Below, one piece after another: positions 16,764 through 25,961 of a stretch of 64,000 nucleotides of DNA; the first letter of the stretch is position 1; each line of letters starts with the position of its first letter. The notes under the pieces were generated by a model. That model did no database searches and was not told the origin of the DNA. It saw nothing but the letters and a program-made list of their open reading frames with translations. This stretch comes from Siccirubricoccus deserti (GTDB lineage: Bacteria; Pseudomonadota; Alphaproteobacteria; Acetobacterales; Acetobacteraceae), in NCBI RefSeq assembly GCF_014283215.1, contig NZ_JACOMF010000008.1, positions 119,569-183,568 on the forward strand. Direction: 5' to 3'. A program made the position numbers and the translations under genes.

Positions 16764-18344
16764 TCATGGCGCCGCCCTGGTGGTGGTGGCCATGGTGAAG
16801 CTGTCGGCTCGCGGCACCATGGTCAGCCCTCGGCGGATGCCCCAGGAGGCGCGGACGAAGAAGATCGGCAGCAGCGCCTGCTGGTCCACCGCGTAGCGCG
16901 CCGCGGCCTGGATGCCCTTCTCCCGCGCTGCATCGTCGAAGATGCCCTCGGCTTCTGTCAGCAACCGGTCCAACTCCGGGTTGGAGTAGCGGGTGCGGTT
17001 CCAGCCGCCATGGCCGAGCTTCGGGTCAATGGTGCGGATCAGGCTGGTGAGCGACTCGCTGGCGATGCCGAGGGTGGAGCCGAACATCGACAGATGCGCC
17101 GAGAGCTCCGGCTCGCCGCCCGGCGCCGATTGCGTGCCACGGCGGAAGTAGACTGCGATCGGCAGCGCCTCGATCGAGGCCTTGATGCCGATGGCGGTCA
17201 GCATTTGGCCGATCGCCTGGCAAGTGCGGGCATCGCCGGCGAAACGGTCGCTGGTGCATTGCAGGTTGAGGCCGAAGCCCTGCGGGTAGCCCGCCTCGGC
17301 CAGCAGCCGGCGGGCCAGGGCGGGGTCGTAGGCGATGGCCGGCGCAGCCGGGTCATGGCCGATCAGCCCCGGGGCCGCCACCTGATAGGCTGGGGTGGCG
17401 CCGCCTTCCATGGCGCGCTCGGCCAGCGCCACGCGATTGATGGCGTGGCTCATCGCCTTCCGCACCCGCTGGTCGCGCAGCGGGTTCTGCGGCAGCGGCT
17501 GGCCGTCGGCGCCGGTCGCATTGGCGACGCGGGCCGACATGCTGTCCATGTAGAGGTAGTGGGTGAAGATGCTCTCGGTGGAGACCAGCTTCGTCCGGTC
17601 GCTCTCCCGCACCCTCGCGTGCAGCCCGGCCGGGACGGTGTCGATCACGTCGACATCCCCGGCGAGCAGCGCGGCGACGCGGGAGCTGTCGTTGGCCATC
17701 GCCCGGAAGGTGACGCGAGCCCAGGGCTCCGGCGTGCCACGCCAGGTGCCGGCGCGTTCAAGTACCACCTCGGTGCCGGGGGTCCAGCGCACCCAGCGAT
17801 AGGGGCCGGTGCCGATGGCGGCGCGGCCGCCGTTGAAATCGGCCTCCGCCGCATCGGTGGCGGCGCGGGCGGAAACCATGCCGATGGAAGCGATGTGGTG
17901 CGGCTGCATCGGCGTCGGCACGCGCATGCGAAGGATCAGCCGGCGGGGATCCGGCGTCTCCACGGAGGCAACGTTGCGCACCGCACTGGCATAGGTGCGG
18001 GCGCCGGTCACAGTCTGGGCGCGGCGGATGGAGAAGGCGGCATCCTCGCTGGTGAAGGGCGTGCCATCGTGGAAGCGCACGCCTTCCCGCAGGGTGAACT
18101 CCCAGGTCAGCTCATCGATGGCGCGCCAGGATTCCGCGAGGCCAGGGACGGGGCGGAGCGTCGGGTTCAAATCGGTCAGCGTCTCGAAGACATGCAGCCC
18201 GACATTGCGGTTGGGTGTGTAGGTCAGGTGCGGATCGGCGCTGTCCACCGCCGCCTTCATGCCGATGCGCAGTTCCTGGGCGGCGGCGGGGGTGGCGAGC
18301 ATCAGCAGGGCGAGCAGTGGGCGTAGCATGGGCGGGGTCCTCAT
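16764..18344 (-). CDS. Peptide/nickel-type ABC transporter substrate-binding protein (orphan), copy A
   Basis: This 526-residue exported protein is an SBP_bac_5 family member: a signal peptide (MRTPPMLRPLLALLMLATPA, cut near AAA), then GLAESWRAIDELTWEFTLRE, GVRFHDGTPFTSEDAAFSI and IGTGPYRWVRWTPG. Such proteins bind oligopeptides, opines, metal chelates or other small molecules for uptake. The ATG at 18344 overlaps the upstream LLM gene stop by four bases; an ATG at 18329 would give a shorter signal peptide. No permease or ATPase genes accompany it, so it must share a transporter coded elsewhere. It lies between two LLM monooxygenase genes. Confidence 0.87.
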   Translation of the reverse strand: MRTPPMLRPLLALLMLATPAAAQELRIGMKAAVDSADPHLTYTPNRNVGLHVFETLTDLNPTLRPVPGLAESWRAIDELTWEFTLREGVRFHDGTPFTSEDAAFSIRRAQTVTGARTYASAVRNVASVETPDPRRLILRMRVPTPMQPHHIASIGMVSARAATDAAEADFNGGRAAIGTGPYRWVRWTPGTEVVLERAGTWRGTPEPWARVTFRAMANDSSRVAALLAGDVDVIDTVPAGLHARVRESDRTKLVSTESIFTHYLYMDSMSARVANATGADGQPLPQNPLRDQRVRKAMSHAINRVALAERAMEGGATPAYQVAAPGLIGHDPAAPAIAYDPALARRLLAEAGYPQGFGLNLQCTSDRFAGDARTCQAIGQMLTAIGIKASIEALPIAVYFRRGTQSAPGGEPELSAHLSMFGSTLGIASESLTSLIRTIDPKLGHGGWNRTRYSNPELDRLLTEAEGIFDDAAREKGIQAAARYAVDQQALLPIFFVRASWGIRRGLTMVPRADSFTMATTTRAAP

Positions 18345-19693
18345 TCGGCCGCGCGCCGCGCGGCGCCGGCGTGGCGGTTGGGGGCGGGCGCGGCGCCGAG
18401 GATGGCGCGCAGGGTTCGGCCCTCGTAGGCGGTGCGGTAGAGGCCGCGGCGCTGCAGTTCCGGCACCACCTGGTCGACCACTTCCTCGAGCCCGCCGGGC
18501 AGCCAGGGCGGCAGGATGTTGAAGCTGTCCGCGGCACCCTGGGTGAACCACTCCTCCATCGCATCGGCGATGTCGGCGGGGGTGCCGATGATGGTGCGGT
18601 GGCCGTTGCCGCCGGCGATGGCGAGGTAGAGCTGGCGGATGGAGAGGTTGTCGCGCCGCGCCATGTCGAGCAGGATCCTAGCCCGGCTCAGCATCCGCGG
18701 ATTGGTCGGCTCCGGCACCGGACCATCGAGCGGGAAGGCGGAGAGATCACCGAGCGAGCCGGCGATGGCGGCGAGGCCGACCACCGGATGGATCAACTCC
18801 TGCAATATCTCGTAGCGGTCATGCGCTTCCTGCCGGGTGCGGCCGGGGATGGCCATGAGGCCGGGCATGATCTTCAGCGCATCGGGGTGGCGGCCGTATT
18901 TCGCCATGCGGCTTTTGACCGAGGCGTAGTAGGCCTGCGCATCCTCCAGTGTCTGCGCCGCGGCGTAGACCACATCGGCGGTCGCCGCCGCCAGTTCCCG
19001 CCCCGGCTCGGACGCGCCGGCCTGGACGATCACCGGCGCGCCCTGCGGCGTGCGGGCGACGTTGAGCGGGCCGCGTACGGTGAAATGCCTCCCGCGGTGG
19101 TTCAGGATGTGCAGCTTCGATGGGTTGAAATTGATTCCCGACGCCTTGTCGCGCAGGAAGGCATCATCCTCCCACGTATCCCACAGGCCGCGCACCACCT
19201 CGACGAATTCCGCGGCGCGGTCGTAACGGTGGTCGTAGTCGGGCGGCGCCTCATGACCGAAATTCTGCGCTTCCTGCGCGGTCACCGAGGTGACGACATT
19301 CCACCCTGCCCGGCCGCCGCTGATGTGGTCGAGTGAGGCGAATTTGCGGGCGACGTGATAGGGCTCGTTCCAGGTGGTGCTGGCGGTGGCGATCAACCCA
19401 ATATGCGTCGTCACCATCGCCAGCGCCGAGAGCAGGGTCAGCGGCTCGAACTGCACGTTCTTCGAGGAGCGGGCGAGCGCGCCGGGCGGCTCGTCGTACA
19501 TCCGGATGCCGACGCCATCGGCCAGGAAGAACATGTCGAACAGGCCGCGTTCGGCCGCCTGTGCGCTGCGGATGAAATGAGCCAACTCCATATTGCCGCC
19601 GGGAGAGGCATCCGGGTGCCGCCAGGCGGCGATGTGGTAGCCCATGCCGATCGCCGATACGCCAAGCCTGATCTGCCGTTTCGGCTCGCCCAT
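18341..19693 (-). CDS. LLM-class flavin-dependent monooxygenase (NtaA/SnaA/DszA type), copy B
   Basis: This 450-residue protein is a second member of the same family: IRLGVSAIGMGYHIAAWRHP, HIGLIATASTTWNEPYHVAR, DHISGGRAGWNVVTSVTAQE and VIVQAGASEPGRELAAATAD. It is the first gene of the minus-strand operon that also codes for a binding protein and LLM copy A, and it overlaps the binding-protein gene by four bases. Its start is 115 bases from the divergent LLM copy C. It probably oxidises a nitrogen- or sulfur-bearing compound taken up by the linked binding protein, but the substrate cannot be read from the sequence. Confidence 0.87.
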   Translation of the reverse strand: MGEPKRQIRLGVSAIGMGYHIAAWRHPDASPGGNMELAHFIRSAQAAERGLFDMFFLADGVGIRMYDEPPGALARSSKNVQFEPLTLLSALAMVTTHIGLIATASTTWNEPYHVARKFASLDHISGGRAGWNVVTSVTAQEAQNFGHEAPPDYDHRYDRAAEFVEVVRGLWDTWEDDAFLRDKASGINFNPSKLHILNHRGRHFTVRGPLNVARTPQGAPVIVQAGASEPGRELAAATADVVYAAAQTLEDAQAYYASVKSRMAKYGRHPDALKIMPGLMAIPGRTRQEAHDRYEILQELIHPVVGLAAIAGSLGDLSAFPLDGPVPEPTNPRMLSRARILLDMARRDNLSIRQLYLAIAGGNGHRTIIGTPADIADAMEEWFTQGAADSFNILPPWLPGGLEEVVDQVVPELQRRGLYRTAYEGRTLRAILGAAPAPNRHAGAARRAAE

Positions 19694-19808
19694 CCCGCCC
19701 TCGCCACCCCTGCTGCGCGCGGGCTAAGATGCAATCCGCATGCCGGCACGGGCAGGCATGCAATTTGCTGCGTCGCCATCCGTTACGACCACCGAGGAGA
19801 ATTGCCGC

Positions 19809-21125
19809 ATGCCCGAGTATCCCCGCCAGATACATCTCGGCGTCTTCGTACTGGGCACCGGCAACCACATCGCCGGCTGGCGCTACCCCGGCGCGGCGCA
19901 GAGCTTCGAGGATCTGTCGGTGGTGCAGGAGATCGCCCGCATCGCCGAGCGGGGCAAGTTCGACCTCATCTTCCTCGGCGACAACCTGGCCAGCGAGCCG
20001 GGCATGCACCCAAGCTTCGCCGCGCGCTTCGAGCCGCTGACCATGCTGGCGGCGCTGGCGGCGACGACGACCCATGTCGGCCTCGGCGCCACCGCCTCCA
20101 CCACCTATGCCGAGCCTTACAACGTGGCGCGGATGTTCGCCTCGCTCGATCATCTGAGCGGCGGCCGCGCGGCGTGGAATGCGGTGACGAGTTCCGGCGG
20201 CAAGGCGGCGGAGAATTTCGGCCGCATCCATCCGGAGCATGACGCACGCTACGAGGTCGCCGAGGAGTTCGTCGATGTGGTGCGCGGCCTTTGGGATTGC
20301 TGGGATGACGGCGCGGTGGTGCGCAACCACGCCACCGGCCAGTACATCGATCCCGCCAAGGTCCGTCCGCTGAATCACGAAGGCCGCTTCTTCAAGGTGA
20401 AGGGACCGCTGCCCACCAGCCGCACGCCACAGGGCCAGCCAATCATCCTGCAGGCGGGCTCGTCGGAGCCCGGGCTGAACCTCGCCGCCCGCACCGCCGA
20501 TGTGGTCTTCGCCGTGGTGCAGGATCTGGAGGAGGCGAAGCAGGGCTATGTCGCGCTGAAGTCGCGCATGCCGCGCTTCGGCCGGGAGCCCTGGGAGATT
20601 GCGGTGCTGCCCGGCGTCATGCCGGTGGTGGGCCGCACCGAGGCCGAGGCGCGGGCCACGCTGAACACGCTGCAATCCTTCGTGAACCCGGCGAATGCGC
20701 GGGCCATGCTGTCCTCGCGCATGGGCATGGATGTCGCCGGCCTGCCGCTGGACGAGTTGGTGCCGAAGGACTTCCCCCTGCCCGATACCTCGCACGGCTT
20801 CGCCAAGGCGATGCTGGCCAAGGCCTGGCGCGAGCGCATGACCTGGCGCGACATGCTCAACCTGGCCGGCGCGGCGCGCGGCCATTGGGTGATCTGCGGA
20901 ACGCCGGTGCAGATCGCCGACACGCTGCAGGAATGGTTCGAGGCCCATGCCTGCGACGGCTTCAACATCCTGCCGCCCTATTTCCCCGGCGGCTTCGACG
21001 ATTTCGTCGACCTCGTCGTGCCGATCCTGCAGGAGCGCGGCCTCTATCGTGCCGACTACACCGGCACGACCTTGCGGGAGCATCTCGGCCTGGAACGGCC
21101 GCGCAGCCGGTTGTTTCACGACTGA
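19809..21125 (+). CDS. LLM-class flavin-dependent monooxygenase (NtaA/SnaA/DszA type), copy C
   Basis: This 438-residue protein starts MPEYPRQIHLGVFVLGTGNH at an ATG preceded by GAGGAGA eight bases away; an in-frame ATG at 19740 has no comparable RBS. Family blocks include GLGATASTTYAEPYNVARMF, DHLSGGRAAWNAVTSSGGKA and IILQAGSSEPGLNLAARTAD. It heads the plus-strand operon with a second peptide-type binding protein, an AtzG-like subunit and an amidase. Three paralogues within 6 kb suggest successive oxidations or a set of related substrates. Confidence 0.87.
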   Translation: MPEYPRQIHLGVFVLGTGNHIAGWRYPGAAQSFEDLSVVQEIARIAERGKFDLIFLGDNLASEPGMHPSFAARFEPLTMLAALAATTTHVGLGATASTTYAEPYNVARMFASLDHLSGGRAAWNAVTSSGGKAAENFGRIHPEHDARYEVAEEFVDVVRGLWDCWDDGAVVRNHATGQYIDPAKVRPLNHEGRFFKVKGPLPTSRTPQGQPIILQAGSSEPGLNLAARTADVVFAVVQDLEEAKQGYVALKSRMPRFGREPWEIAVLPGVMPVVGRTEAEARATLNTLQSFVNPANARAMLSSRMGMDVAGLPLDELVPKDFPLPDTSHGFAKAMLAKAWRERMTWRDMLNLAGAARGHWVICGTPVQIADTLQEWFEAHACDGFNILPPYFPGGFDDFVDLVVPILQERGLYRADYTGTTLREHLGLERPRSRLFHD

Positions 21126-21217
21126 CCTATTGCGCAGTGCAGCATGGCCGCGCCATGCTGCCGCCCGAGGACCACGCCAGCGCGACGCACGGCCCCACCA
21201 CCTTGCCGGGGGTGCCC

Positions 21218-22819
21218 ATGCTGCGACGCCATTTCACCACAGGACTGACTGTCGCCACCTTGGCCGGCGCGCTACCGCGCCGTGCCGAAGCTGCGGAGAA
21301 GGTGCTGCGCGTCGGCATGACCGCCGCCGACATCCCCTCCACCACCGGCCAGCCGAGCCAGGGCGCCGAAGGCATCCGCTTCGCCGGCATCACCGGCTAT
21401 GACGGGCTGACCAACTGGGATCTGTCGCGCGGCGACCGCAAGGCGCGGATCCGTCCCGGCCTCGCCGAGAGCTGGTCCACCGATGCGGCCGACCGCAACC
21501 GCTGGACCTTCCGGCTGCGCCAGGGCGTCACCTTCCACGACGGCTCCGAGTTCAACGCCGAGGCGGTGGTCTGGAACCTCGACAAGGTGATGAACAAGGA
21601 CGCGCCGCAATACGACAGCGCCCAGGCGGCGCAGGCGGCGACCTTCGTCGCGCCGATCACCAGCTACCGCGCGGTGGACGGCAGCACCGTGGAGATCACC
21701 ACCCGCGAGCCGAACGCCAACCTGCCCTGGAAACTGGTCAGCGTGTTCTTCTCCTCGCCGGCGCGCTGGCGCGAGCTGGGCGGCAGCTGGGCCCGCTTCG
21801 CACAGAACCCCTCCGGCACCGGCCCGTGGAGGTTCGACAAGGTCGTGCCGCGCGAGCGCATCGAATATGTTCGCAATGCGCATTACTGGGACAGCGCCCG
21901 CATTCCGAAATGCGACCGGCTGGTGGTGGTGCCGATGCCGGATCCGCTGACCCGCGGCGCCGCGCTCCTCTCCGGGCAGGTGGATTGGATCGAGGCACCC
22001 TCGCCCGACATGATCCCGCGGCTGCGCAACGCCGGGATGAACATCGTCACCAACGGCTACCCACATGTCTGGCCCTATCTGCTCTCCTGCCTGCCGGACA
22101 GCCCGTTCCGCGATGTGCGGGTACGCCAGGCGATCAACCTCGGCATCGACCGCGAGGGGCTGGTGGCGCTGCTCGGCGGCACGGCAATGGCAGCGAAGGG
22201 CGCGGCGCTGCCCAACGATCCCTGGTTCGGCCAACCGCAATTCCAGCTCCGCCACGACCCGCGGGAGGCGAAGCGGCTGTTGCAGGCCGCCGGCTACGGC
22301 CCGCGCAACCCCTGCAACGCGACGGTGCTGATCTCCACCAGCGGCTCCGGCCAGATGCAGCCGCTGCCGATGAACGAGGCGATCAAGCAGGGCCTCGCCG
22401 AGATCGGCATCAATCTCCGCCTGGAAGTGCTGGAATGGGAGACGCTGCGGGGGCGGCGGCGCAGCGGCGCGGCGGCGCCGGAGAATCGCGGCATGCATGC
22501 GCTGAACAACTCGCTCGGCACTGCCGACCCTTCCTCGCTCATCGATACCACCTGGTCGAAGCGCAATCCGCCGGTCGGCGTCAACTGGGGCCTGTTCAAT
22601 GACCCGAAGGTCGATGACCTCGCCGCCCGCGCCGAGGTGGAGTTCGACAGCGAGAAGCAGGACCTGCTGCTGGGCGAGCTGCATGCCGCCTTCGTCGACA
22701 ACGCGCTTTGGGCCTTCATCGTGCACGACCTCAATCCGCGCGCCATGTCGCCACGGGTGAAGGGATTCGTGCAGGCGCAGAGCTGGCAGCAGGACCTGAC
22801 CACCGTGGACATCGCCTGA
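21218..22819 (+). CDS. Peptide/nickel-type ABC transporter substrate-binding protein (orphan), copy B
   Basis: This 533-residue exported protein has a signal sequence with an RR pair (MLRRHFTTGLTVATLAGALP), so Tat or Sec export are both possible. SBP_bac_5 blocks follow: GLTNWDLSRGDRKARIRPGL, WTFRLRQGVTFHDGSEFNAE and NPSGTGPWRFDKVVP. An ATG at 21155 would add 21 residues before the signal peptide and is less likely. It differs clearly from copy A and so probably binds another compound. No transporter membrane genes are near. It lies between LLM copy C and the AtzG-like/amidase pair. Confidence 0.86.
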   Translation: MLRRHFTTGLTVATLAGALPRRAEAAEKVLRVGMTAADIPSTTGQPSQGAEGIRFAGITGYDGLTNWDLSRGDRKARIRPGLAESWSTDAADRNRWTFRLRQGVTFHDGSEFNAEAVVWNLDKVMNKDAPQYDSAQAAQAATFVAPITSYRAVDGSTVEITTREPNANLPWKLVSVFFSSPARWRELGGSWARFAQNPSGTGPWRFDKVVPRERIEYVRNAHYWDSARIPKCDRLVVVPMPDPLTRGAALLSGQVDWIEAPSPDMIPRLRNAGMNIVTNGYPHVWPYLLSCLPDSPFRDVRVRQAINLGIDREGLVALLGGTAMAAKGAALPNDPWFGQPQFQLRHDPREAKRLLQAAGYGPRNPCNATVLISTSGSGQMQPLPMNEAIKQGLAEIGINLRLEVLEWETLRGRRRSGAAAPENRGMHALNNSLGTADPSSLIDTTWSKRNPPVGVNWGLFNDPKVDDLAARAEVEFDSEKQDLLLGELHAAFVDNALWAFIVHDLNPRAMSPRVKGFVQAQSWQQDLTTVDIA

Positions 22820-22861
22820 CCAGCGCCCGCACACTGCCTCACCCCTGACGGAGACACCACC

Positions 22862-23062
22862 ATGACCGCGACCACCGAGGAGGAGTTGCGCCTGCTCGCC
22901 GCGAAGGCCGGGCTGGGCGCGCTGCCGGCCGCCTACCAGGGTGAACTGCTCTCGGCCTATCGGCACCTGGAGGTGATGCTCGCCCGCATCGCCCAGGACC
23001 GACCGCATGGCGACGAGCCGGCCCATGTCTTCAACGCCGCGACCTTCGCGCGGCAGGGCTGA
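22862..23062 (+). CDS. AtzG-like (GatC-like) small amidase partner
   Basis: This 66-residue protein is helical (EEELRLLAAKAGLGALPAAY, HLEVMLARIAQ) and ends DEPAHVFNAATFARQG. Size, helix pattern and the C-terminal P-x-x-F segment match AtzG-type small proteins (DUF4089), which are GatC-like belts wrapped around an AtzE-type amidase. It lies three bases before the amidase start, as atzG does beside atzE. Without it the amidase may be unstable, as reported for AtzE. The pairing makes it very likely to be a real gene. Confidence 0.7.
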   Translation: MTATTEEELRLLAAKAGLGALPAAYQGELLSAYRHLEVMLARIAQDRPHGDEPAHVFNAATFARQG

Positions 23063-23065
23063 GCC

Positions 23066-24454
23066 ATGACCGAGTTCCTCAGCCTCGCCGAGGCGGCGCG
23101 GCGGATCGAGAGGCGCGACCTCTCGCCGGTGGAATTGCTGGACGCCTGCCTCGCCCGCATCGATGCGGTGGATGCACGGCTCGGCAGCTTCGTCACCCTG
23201 ACACGGGAGCGCGCACTGGCCGAGGCCAGGGCCGCCGAGGCCGCGATCATGGCCGGGCGCTACCGCGGCCCGCTGCACGGTATCCCCTACAATCTGAAGG
23301 ACATCTTCGAGACGCGGGGCATCCGCACCACGGCGCAGTCGAAGCTGCTGGCGGACAACATTCCCGCAGCGGACTGCGACGCGCAGGAGAAGCTGTCAGC
23401 CGCCGGCGGCGTGCTGCTGGGCAAGGCGGCGACCTGGGAATTCGCCCATGGCGGCCCCTCCTGGGACGTGCTCTTCCCGCCCTGCCGCAATCCCTGGGAC
23501 CTCGACAAGGATCCGGCCGGATCCTCCTCCGGCTCCGGCGCCTCCATCGCCGCGGGGTTGGTGCTCGGCAGCATGGGGTCGGACACCGGCGGCTCGATCC
23601 GCGGGCCGGCGGCGGCGAATGGCGTCGCCGGGCTGAAGCCGACCTATGGAAGGGTCAGCCGCCGCGGCGTACTGCCCAATTGCTTCACCCATGACCACGC
23701 CGGACCGCTCGCCTGGACGGTGGAGGATGTGGCGATCCTGATGAACCTCGTCGCCGGCTTCGACCCGCGCGACCCCGGCAGCGTCGAGCTGCCGGTGCCG
23801 GACTACACCGCGGCGCTGACCGGCGAGGTGAAGGGGCTCACCATCGGCGTGCCCTATCGCTGGATCGAGGAGGAGGTGCCCGCCTCGGCGCCGACCCGCG
23901 CCGCGCTGGATGCCGCGCTCGACACATTCCGCGCCCTGGGCGCCACGCTGCGCCTGGTGGAACTGCCGCCGCTGCACCGCTACGAGGATGCGAAGAAGAT
24001 CATCGCCATGGCAGAGCTCTACGCCATCCATGGCCCCGATCTGCGCAAGCGCCCGGAGCTGTTCGGCGCCAGCCTGCGCTACCGCATCATCGCCGGCGGG
24101 CTGATCCGCGCCGAGGACTACATCCAGGCCATGCGGCTGCGCACCGAACTCGCCCGCGCCATGCAGGCGGTGTTCGCGGAGGTCGACCTGATCATGCTGC
24201 CCTCTGGCGAGCCGGCGAAGACGCTGCAGCCGCAGCCGCCGGAAAGCCTGTTCACCAGGATAGGCTACACCACCGCCTTCAATGTCGGCGGCAATCCGGC
24301 ACTGTCGCTGTGCATGGGCTTCAACGAGGAGGGCATGCCCTTCTCACTGCAAATCGCCGGCCGGCTGTTCGACGAGGCAACGGTACTGCGCGCGGGCGAC
24401 GCCTATGAGCGTGTCACGCCGTGGCGTGATCGGCGGCCGGCGTTGGTTGGGTGA
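23066..24454 (+). CDS. Amidase-signature family hydrolase (AtzE-like)
   Basis: This 462-residue protein has the Ser-cisSer-Lys triad of the amidase signature: Lys78 in HGIPYNLKDIF, Ser153 in AGSSSGSGAS, and Ser177 in DTGGSIRGPAAANGVAGLKP. It hydrolyses a carboxamide, releasing ammonia or an amine. With the AtzG-like partner it resembles the AtzE/AtzG pair that deaminates 1-carboxybiuret, but family membership alone does not prove that substrate. As last gene of the operon with LLM copy C and an ABC binding protein, it may act on an amide made by oxidative cleavage. Confidence 0.88.
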   Translation: MTEFLSLAEAARRIERRDLSPVELLDACLARIDAVDARLGSFVTLTRERALAEARAAEAAIMAGRYRGPLHGIPYNLKDIFETRGIRTTAQSKLLADNIPAADCDAQEKLSAAGGVLLGKAATWEFAHGGPSWDVLFPPCRNPWDLDKDPAGSSSGSGASIAAGLVLGSMGSDTGGSIRGPAAANGVAGLKPTYGRVSRRGVLPNCFTHDHAGPLAWTVEDVAILMNLVAGFDPRDPGSVELPVPDYTAALTGEVKGLTIGVPYRWIEEEVPASAPTRAALDAALDTFRALGATLRLVELPPLHRYEDAKKIIAMAELYAIHGPDLRKRPELFGASLRYRIIAGGLIRAEDYIQAMRLRTELARAMQAVFAEVDLIMLPSGEPAKTLQPQPPESLFTRIGYTTAFNVGGNPALSLCMGFNEEGMPFSLQIAGRLFDEATVLRAGDAYERVTPWRDRRPALVG

Positions 24455-24460
24455 ACATCT

Positions 24461-24479
24461 TCGGGGGCTTCGCCCCCGA
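24461..24479. terminator. GC-rich hairpin between convergent genes
   Basis: TCGGGGGC-TTC-GCCCCCGA forms a perfect 8-bp stem just after the amidase stop. A shorter CCCC-TAAC-GGGG hairpin follows. The core is the same as in the hairpin at 3142-3158, so this may be a dispersed element used as a terminator. Confidence 0.5.
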
Positions 24480-24558
24480 GCCCCTAACGGGGACGAATCT
24501 CATCCCCGCCCCCCGCCGTGGGTCGGTTGTTCGAAGGGGTAAGCCCAGACTCGGCGCT

Positions 24559-25497
24559 TCACCCACCGAACGCCGCATCCATCGCCAGCACCCGCTGCGC
24601 CTGGCGTAGATGCGGCATGTCGAGCATTCGCCCATCCATCCCCACCGTGCCGATGCCGGGGTTGGCGGCGAAGGCCTCGACCACGCGGCGGGCGAAGGTC
24701 ACCTCCTCCGCGGTCGGGCGGAAGCCCTCGTTGATCGGGCCGACCTGGGCCGGGTGGATGGCGACCTTGCCGGTGAAGCCTTCCCGCCGCGCCGCCGCGC
24801 AGGCGGCCCGCAGCGCCGCCTCGTTGCGGAAATCCTGCTCCAGCGTATCCACCGGCTGGGCGCCGGCGGCCACCGCGGCGAGCAGGCAGGCGGAGCGGGC
24901 ATAGCGGTAGGTCAGGGCGAAGCCGCCGCTGGCATCCTGGTTGCCAGTCGCGCCGAGCGCGGCCGGCAAATCCTCCTGCCCCCAGGTCAGTGCCGCCAGC
25001 CGCGGCACCGGGGTGCGGGCGTATTCGGCCAGGCGCAGCACCGCCGCGGCAGTCTCCGTCGCCACCGACAGCAGGCGGATGCCGCCCGGCGGCAGCCCGT
25101 CCCGCGCCTCCAGCGCATCCAGCCAGTGGGACAGCCGTAGCAGCTCGTCCGGGCCGTTCACTTTCGGTACCACCAGCCCGTCCGGCGCCGCGCGCACCAC
25201 CGCGGCGGCATCGGCCAGGCCGCCTTCGTCCAGCGGGTTGATGCGGACCCAGAGCTGCGGCCGGCGCGCGGGATGGGCGCGCAGGTACTCCGGCACCATC
25301 TCCCGCGCCACCGGCTTGCGGGCCGGTGCGACCGAATCCTCAAGGTCGAGGATCAACGCATCGGCGCCGCTCTCGCCGCCCTTCGCAAGCTTGCGCTCGC
25401 TGTCGCCGGGGACGAAGAGCCAGGACCGAACAGGCGTGTTGTTTGGACGCGGCCGATTCACGCTCTCGCTGTCGCTCAAACGATCGGACGCGCTCAC
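24559..25497 (-). CDS. HpcH/HpaI aldolase / citrate-lyase-beta-like CoA ester lyase
   Basis: This 312-residue protein is of the CitE/malyl-CoA lyase group: [70 protein letters not shown] and [20 protein letters not shown]. The RxxLFVPG, E-D and HP motifs bind CoA ester and Mg2+. Such enzymes cleave or form C-C bonds in beta-hydroxyacyl-CoA esters or hydrolyse them. I start at GTG 25497, in a GTGA overlap with the MaoC stop; GTG 25461 is an alternative. It is the last gene of a four-gene acyl-CoA operon. Confidence 0.85.
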   Translation of the reverse strand: MSASDRLSDSESVNRPRPNNTPVRSWLFVPGDSERKLAKGGESGADALILDLEDSVAPARKPVAREMVPEYLRAHPARRPQLWVRINPLDEGGLADAAAVVRAAPDGLVVPKVNGPDELLRLSHWLDALEARDGLPPGGIRLLSVATETAAAVLRLAEYARTPVPRLAALTWGQEDLPAALGATGNQDASGGFALTYRYARSACLLAAVAAGAQPVDTLEQDFRNEAALRAACAAARREGFTGKVAIHPAQVGPINEGFRPTAEEVTFARRVVEAFAANPGIGTVGMDGRMLDMPHLRQAQRVLAMDAAFGG

Positions 25498-25949
25498 TTC
25501 GGCTTCCCCAGCATCAGTCCGGAGCGCCGGCAATGCGCCACCAGCTCGTCCTTCTGGTTGTAGGCGCGGTGGTGGAACTCGACGATGCCCTGTCCGGGGC
25601 GCGACCTGCTCTCGCGCTTCGACAGCACCTCCGTCTCTACCCGGACGGTGTCGCCGTGGAACAGCGGCTTCGGGAAACGCACCTCATCCCAGCCAAGGTT
25701 GGCGACGGTGGTGCCAAGCGTCGTGTCGCCGACGGTGATGCCGACCATCAGCCCCAGGGTGAAGGCGCTGTTGACGATGCGCTGGCCGAACTCCGTCTCG
25801 GTGCGGCAGTATTCCTCATCCAGGTGCAGCGCCGCCGGGTTGTGGGTCAGCGCGGAGAAGAAGGTGTTGTCGGCCTCGGTGATGGTCCGCCGCATGCGGT
25901 GCTTGAACACCTGGCCGACCTCGAATTCCTCGAAATACAATCCGGACAT
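25494..25949 (-). CDS. MaoC-family hot-dog dehydratase
   Basis: This 151-residue hot-dog fold protein starts [20 protein letters not shown] and has the hydratase-2 signature [20 protein letters not shown] with the catalytic Asp/His pair. MaoC proteins hydrate or dehydrate enoyl-CoA esters; the close relative mesaconyl-CoA hydratase is paired with a CitE-like lyase in other bacteria, which fits the adjacent gene. It overlaps that lyase by four bases and follows the DUF35 protein after a 12-base gap. The substrate is not known. Confidence 0.87.
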   Translation of the reverse strand: MSGLYFEEFEVGQVFKHRMRRTITEADNTFFSALTHNPAALHLDEEYCRTETEFGQRIVNSAFTLGLMVGITVGDTTLGTTVANLGWDEVRFPKPLFHGDTVRVETEVLSKRESRSRPGQGIVEFHHRAYNQKDELVAHCRRSGLMLGKPK

Positions 25950-25961
25950 CTCGCGTCTCCG

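Noticed and set aside
19251..21119. A 622-codon minus-strand open frame
   Set aside because: It is antisense to LLM copy C and reads as Arg/Gly/His-rich sequence; the true genes on both sides have clear starts and motifs.
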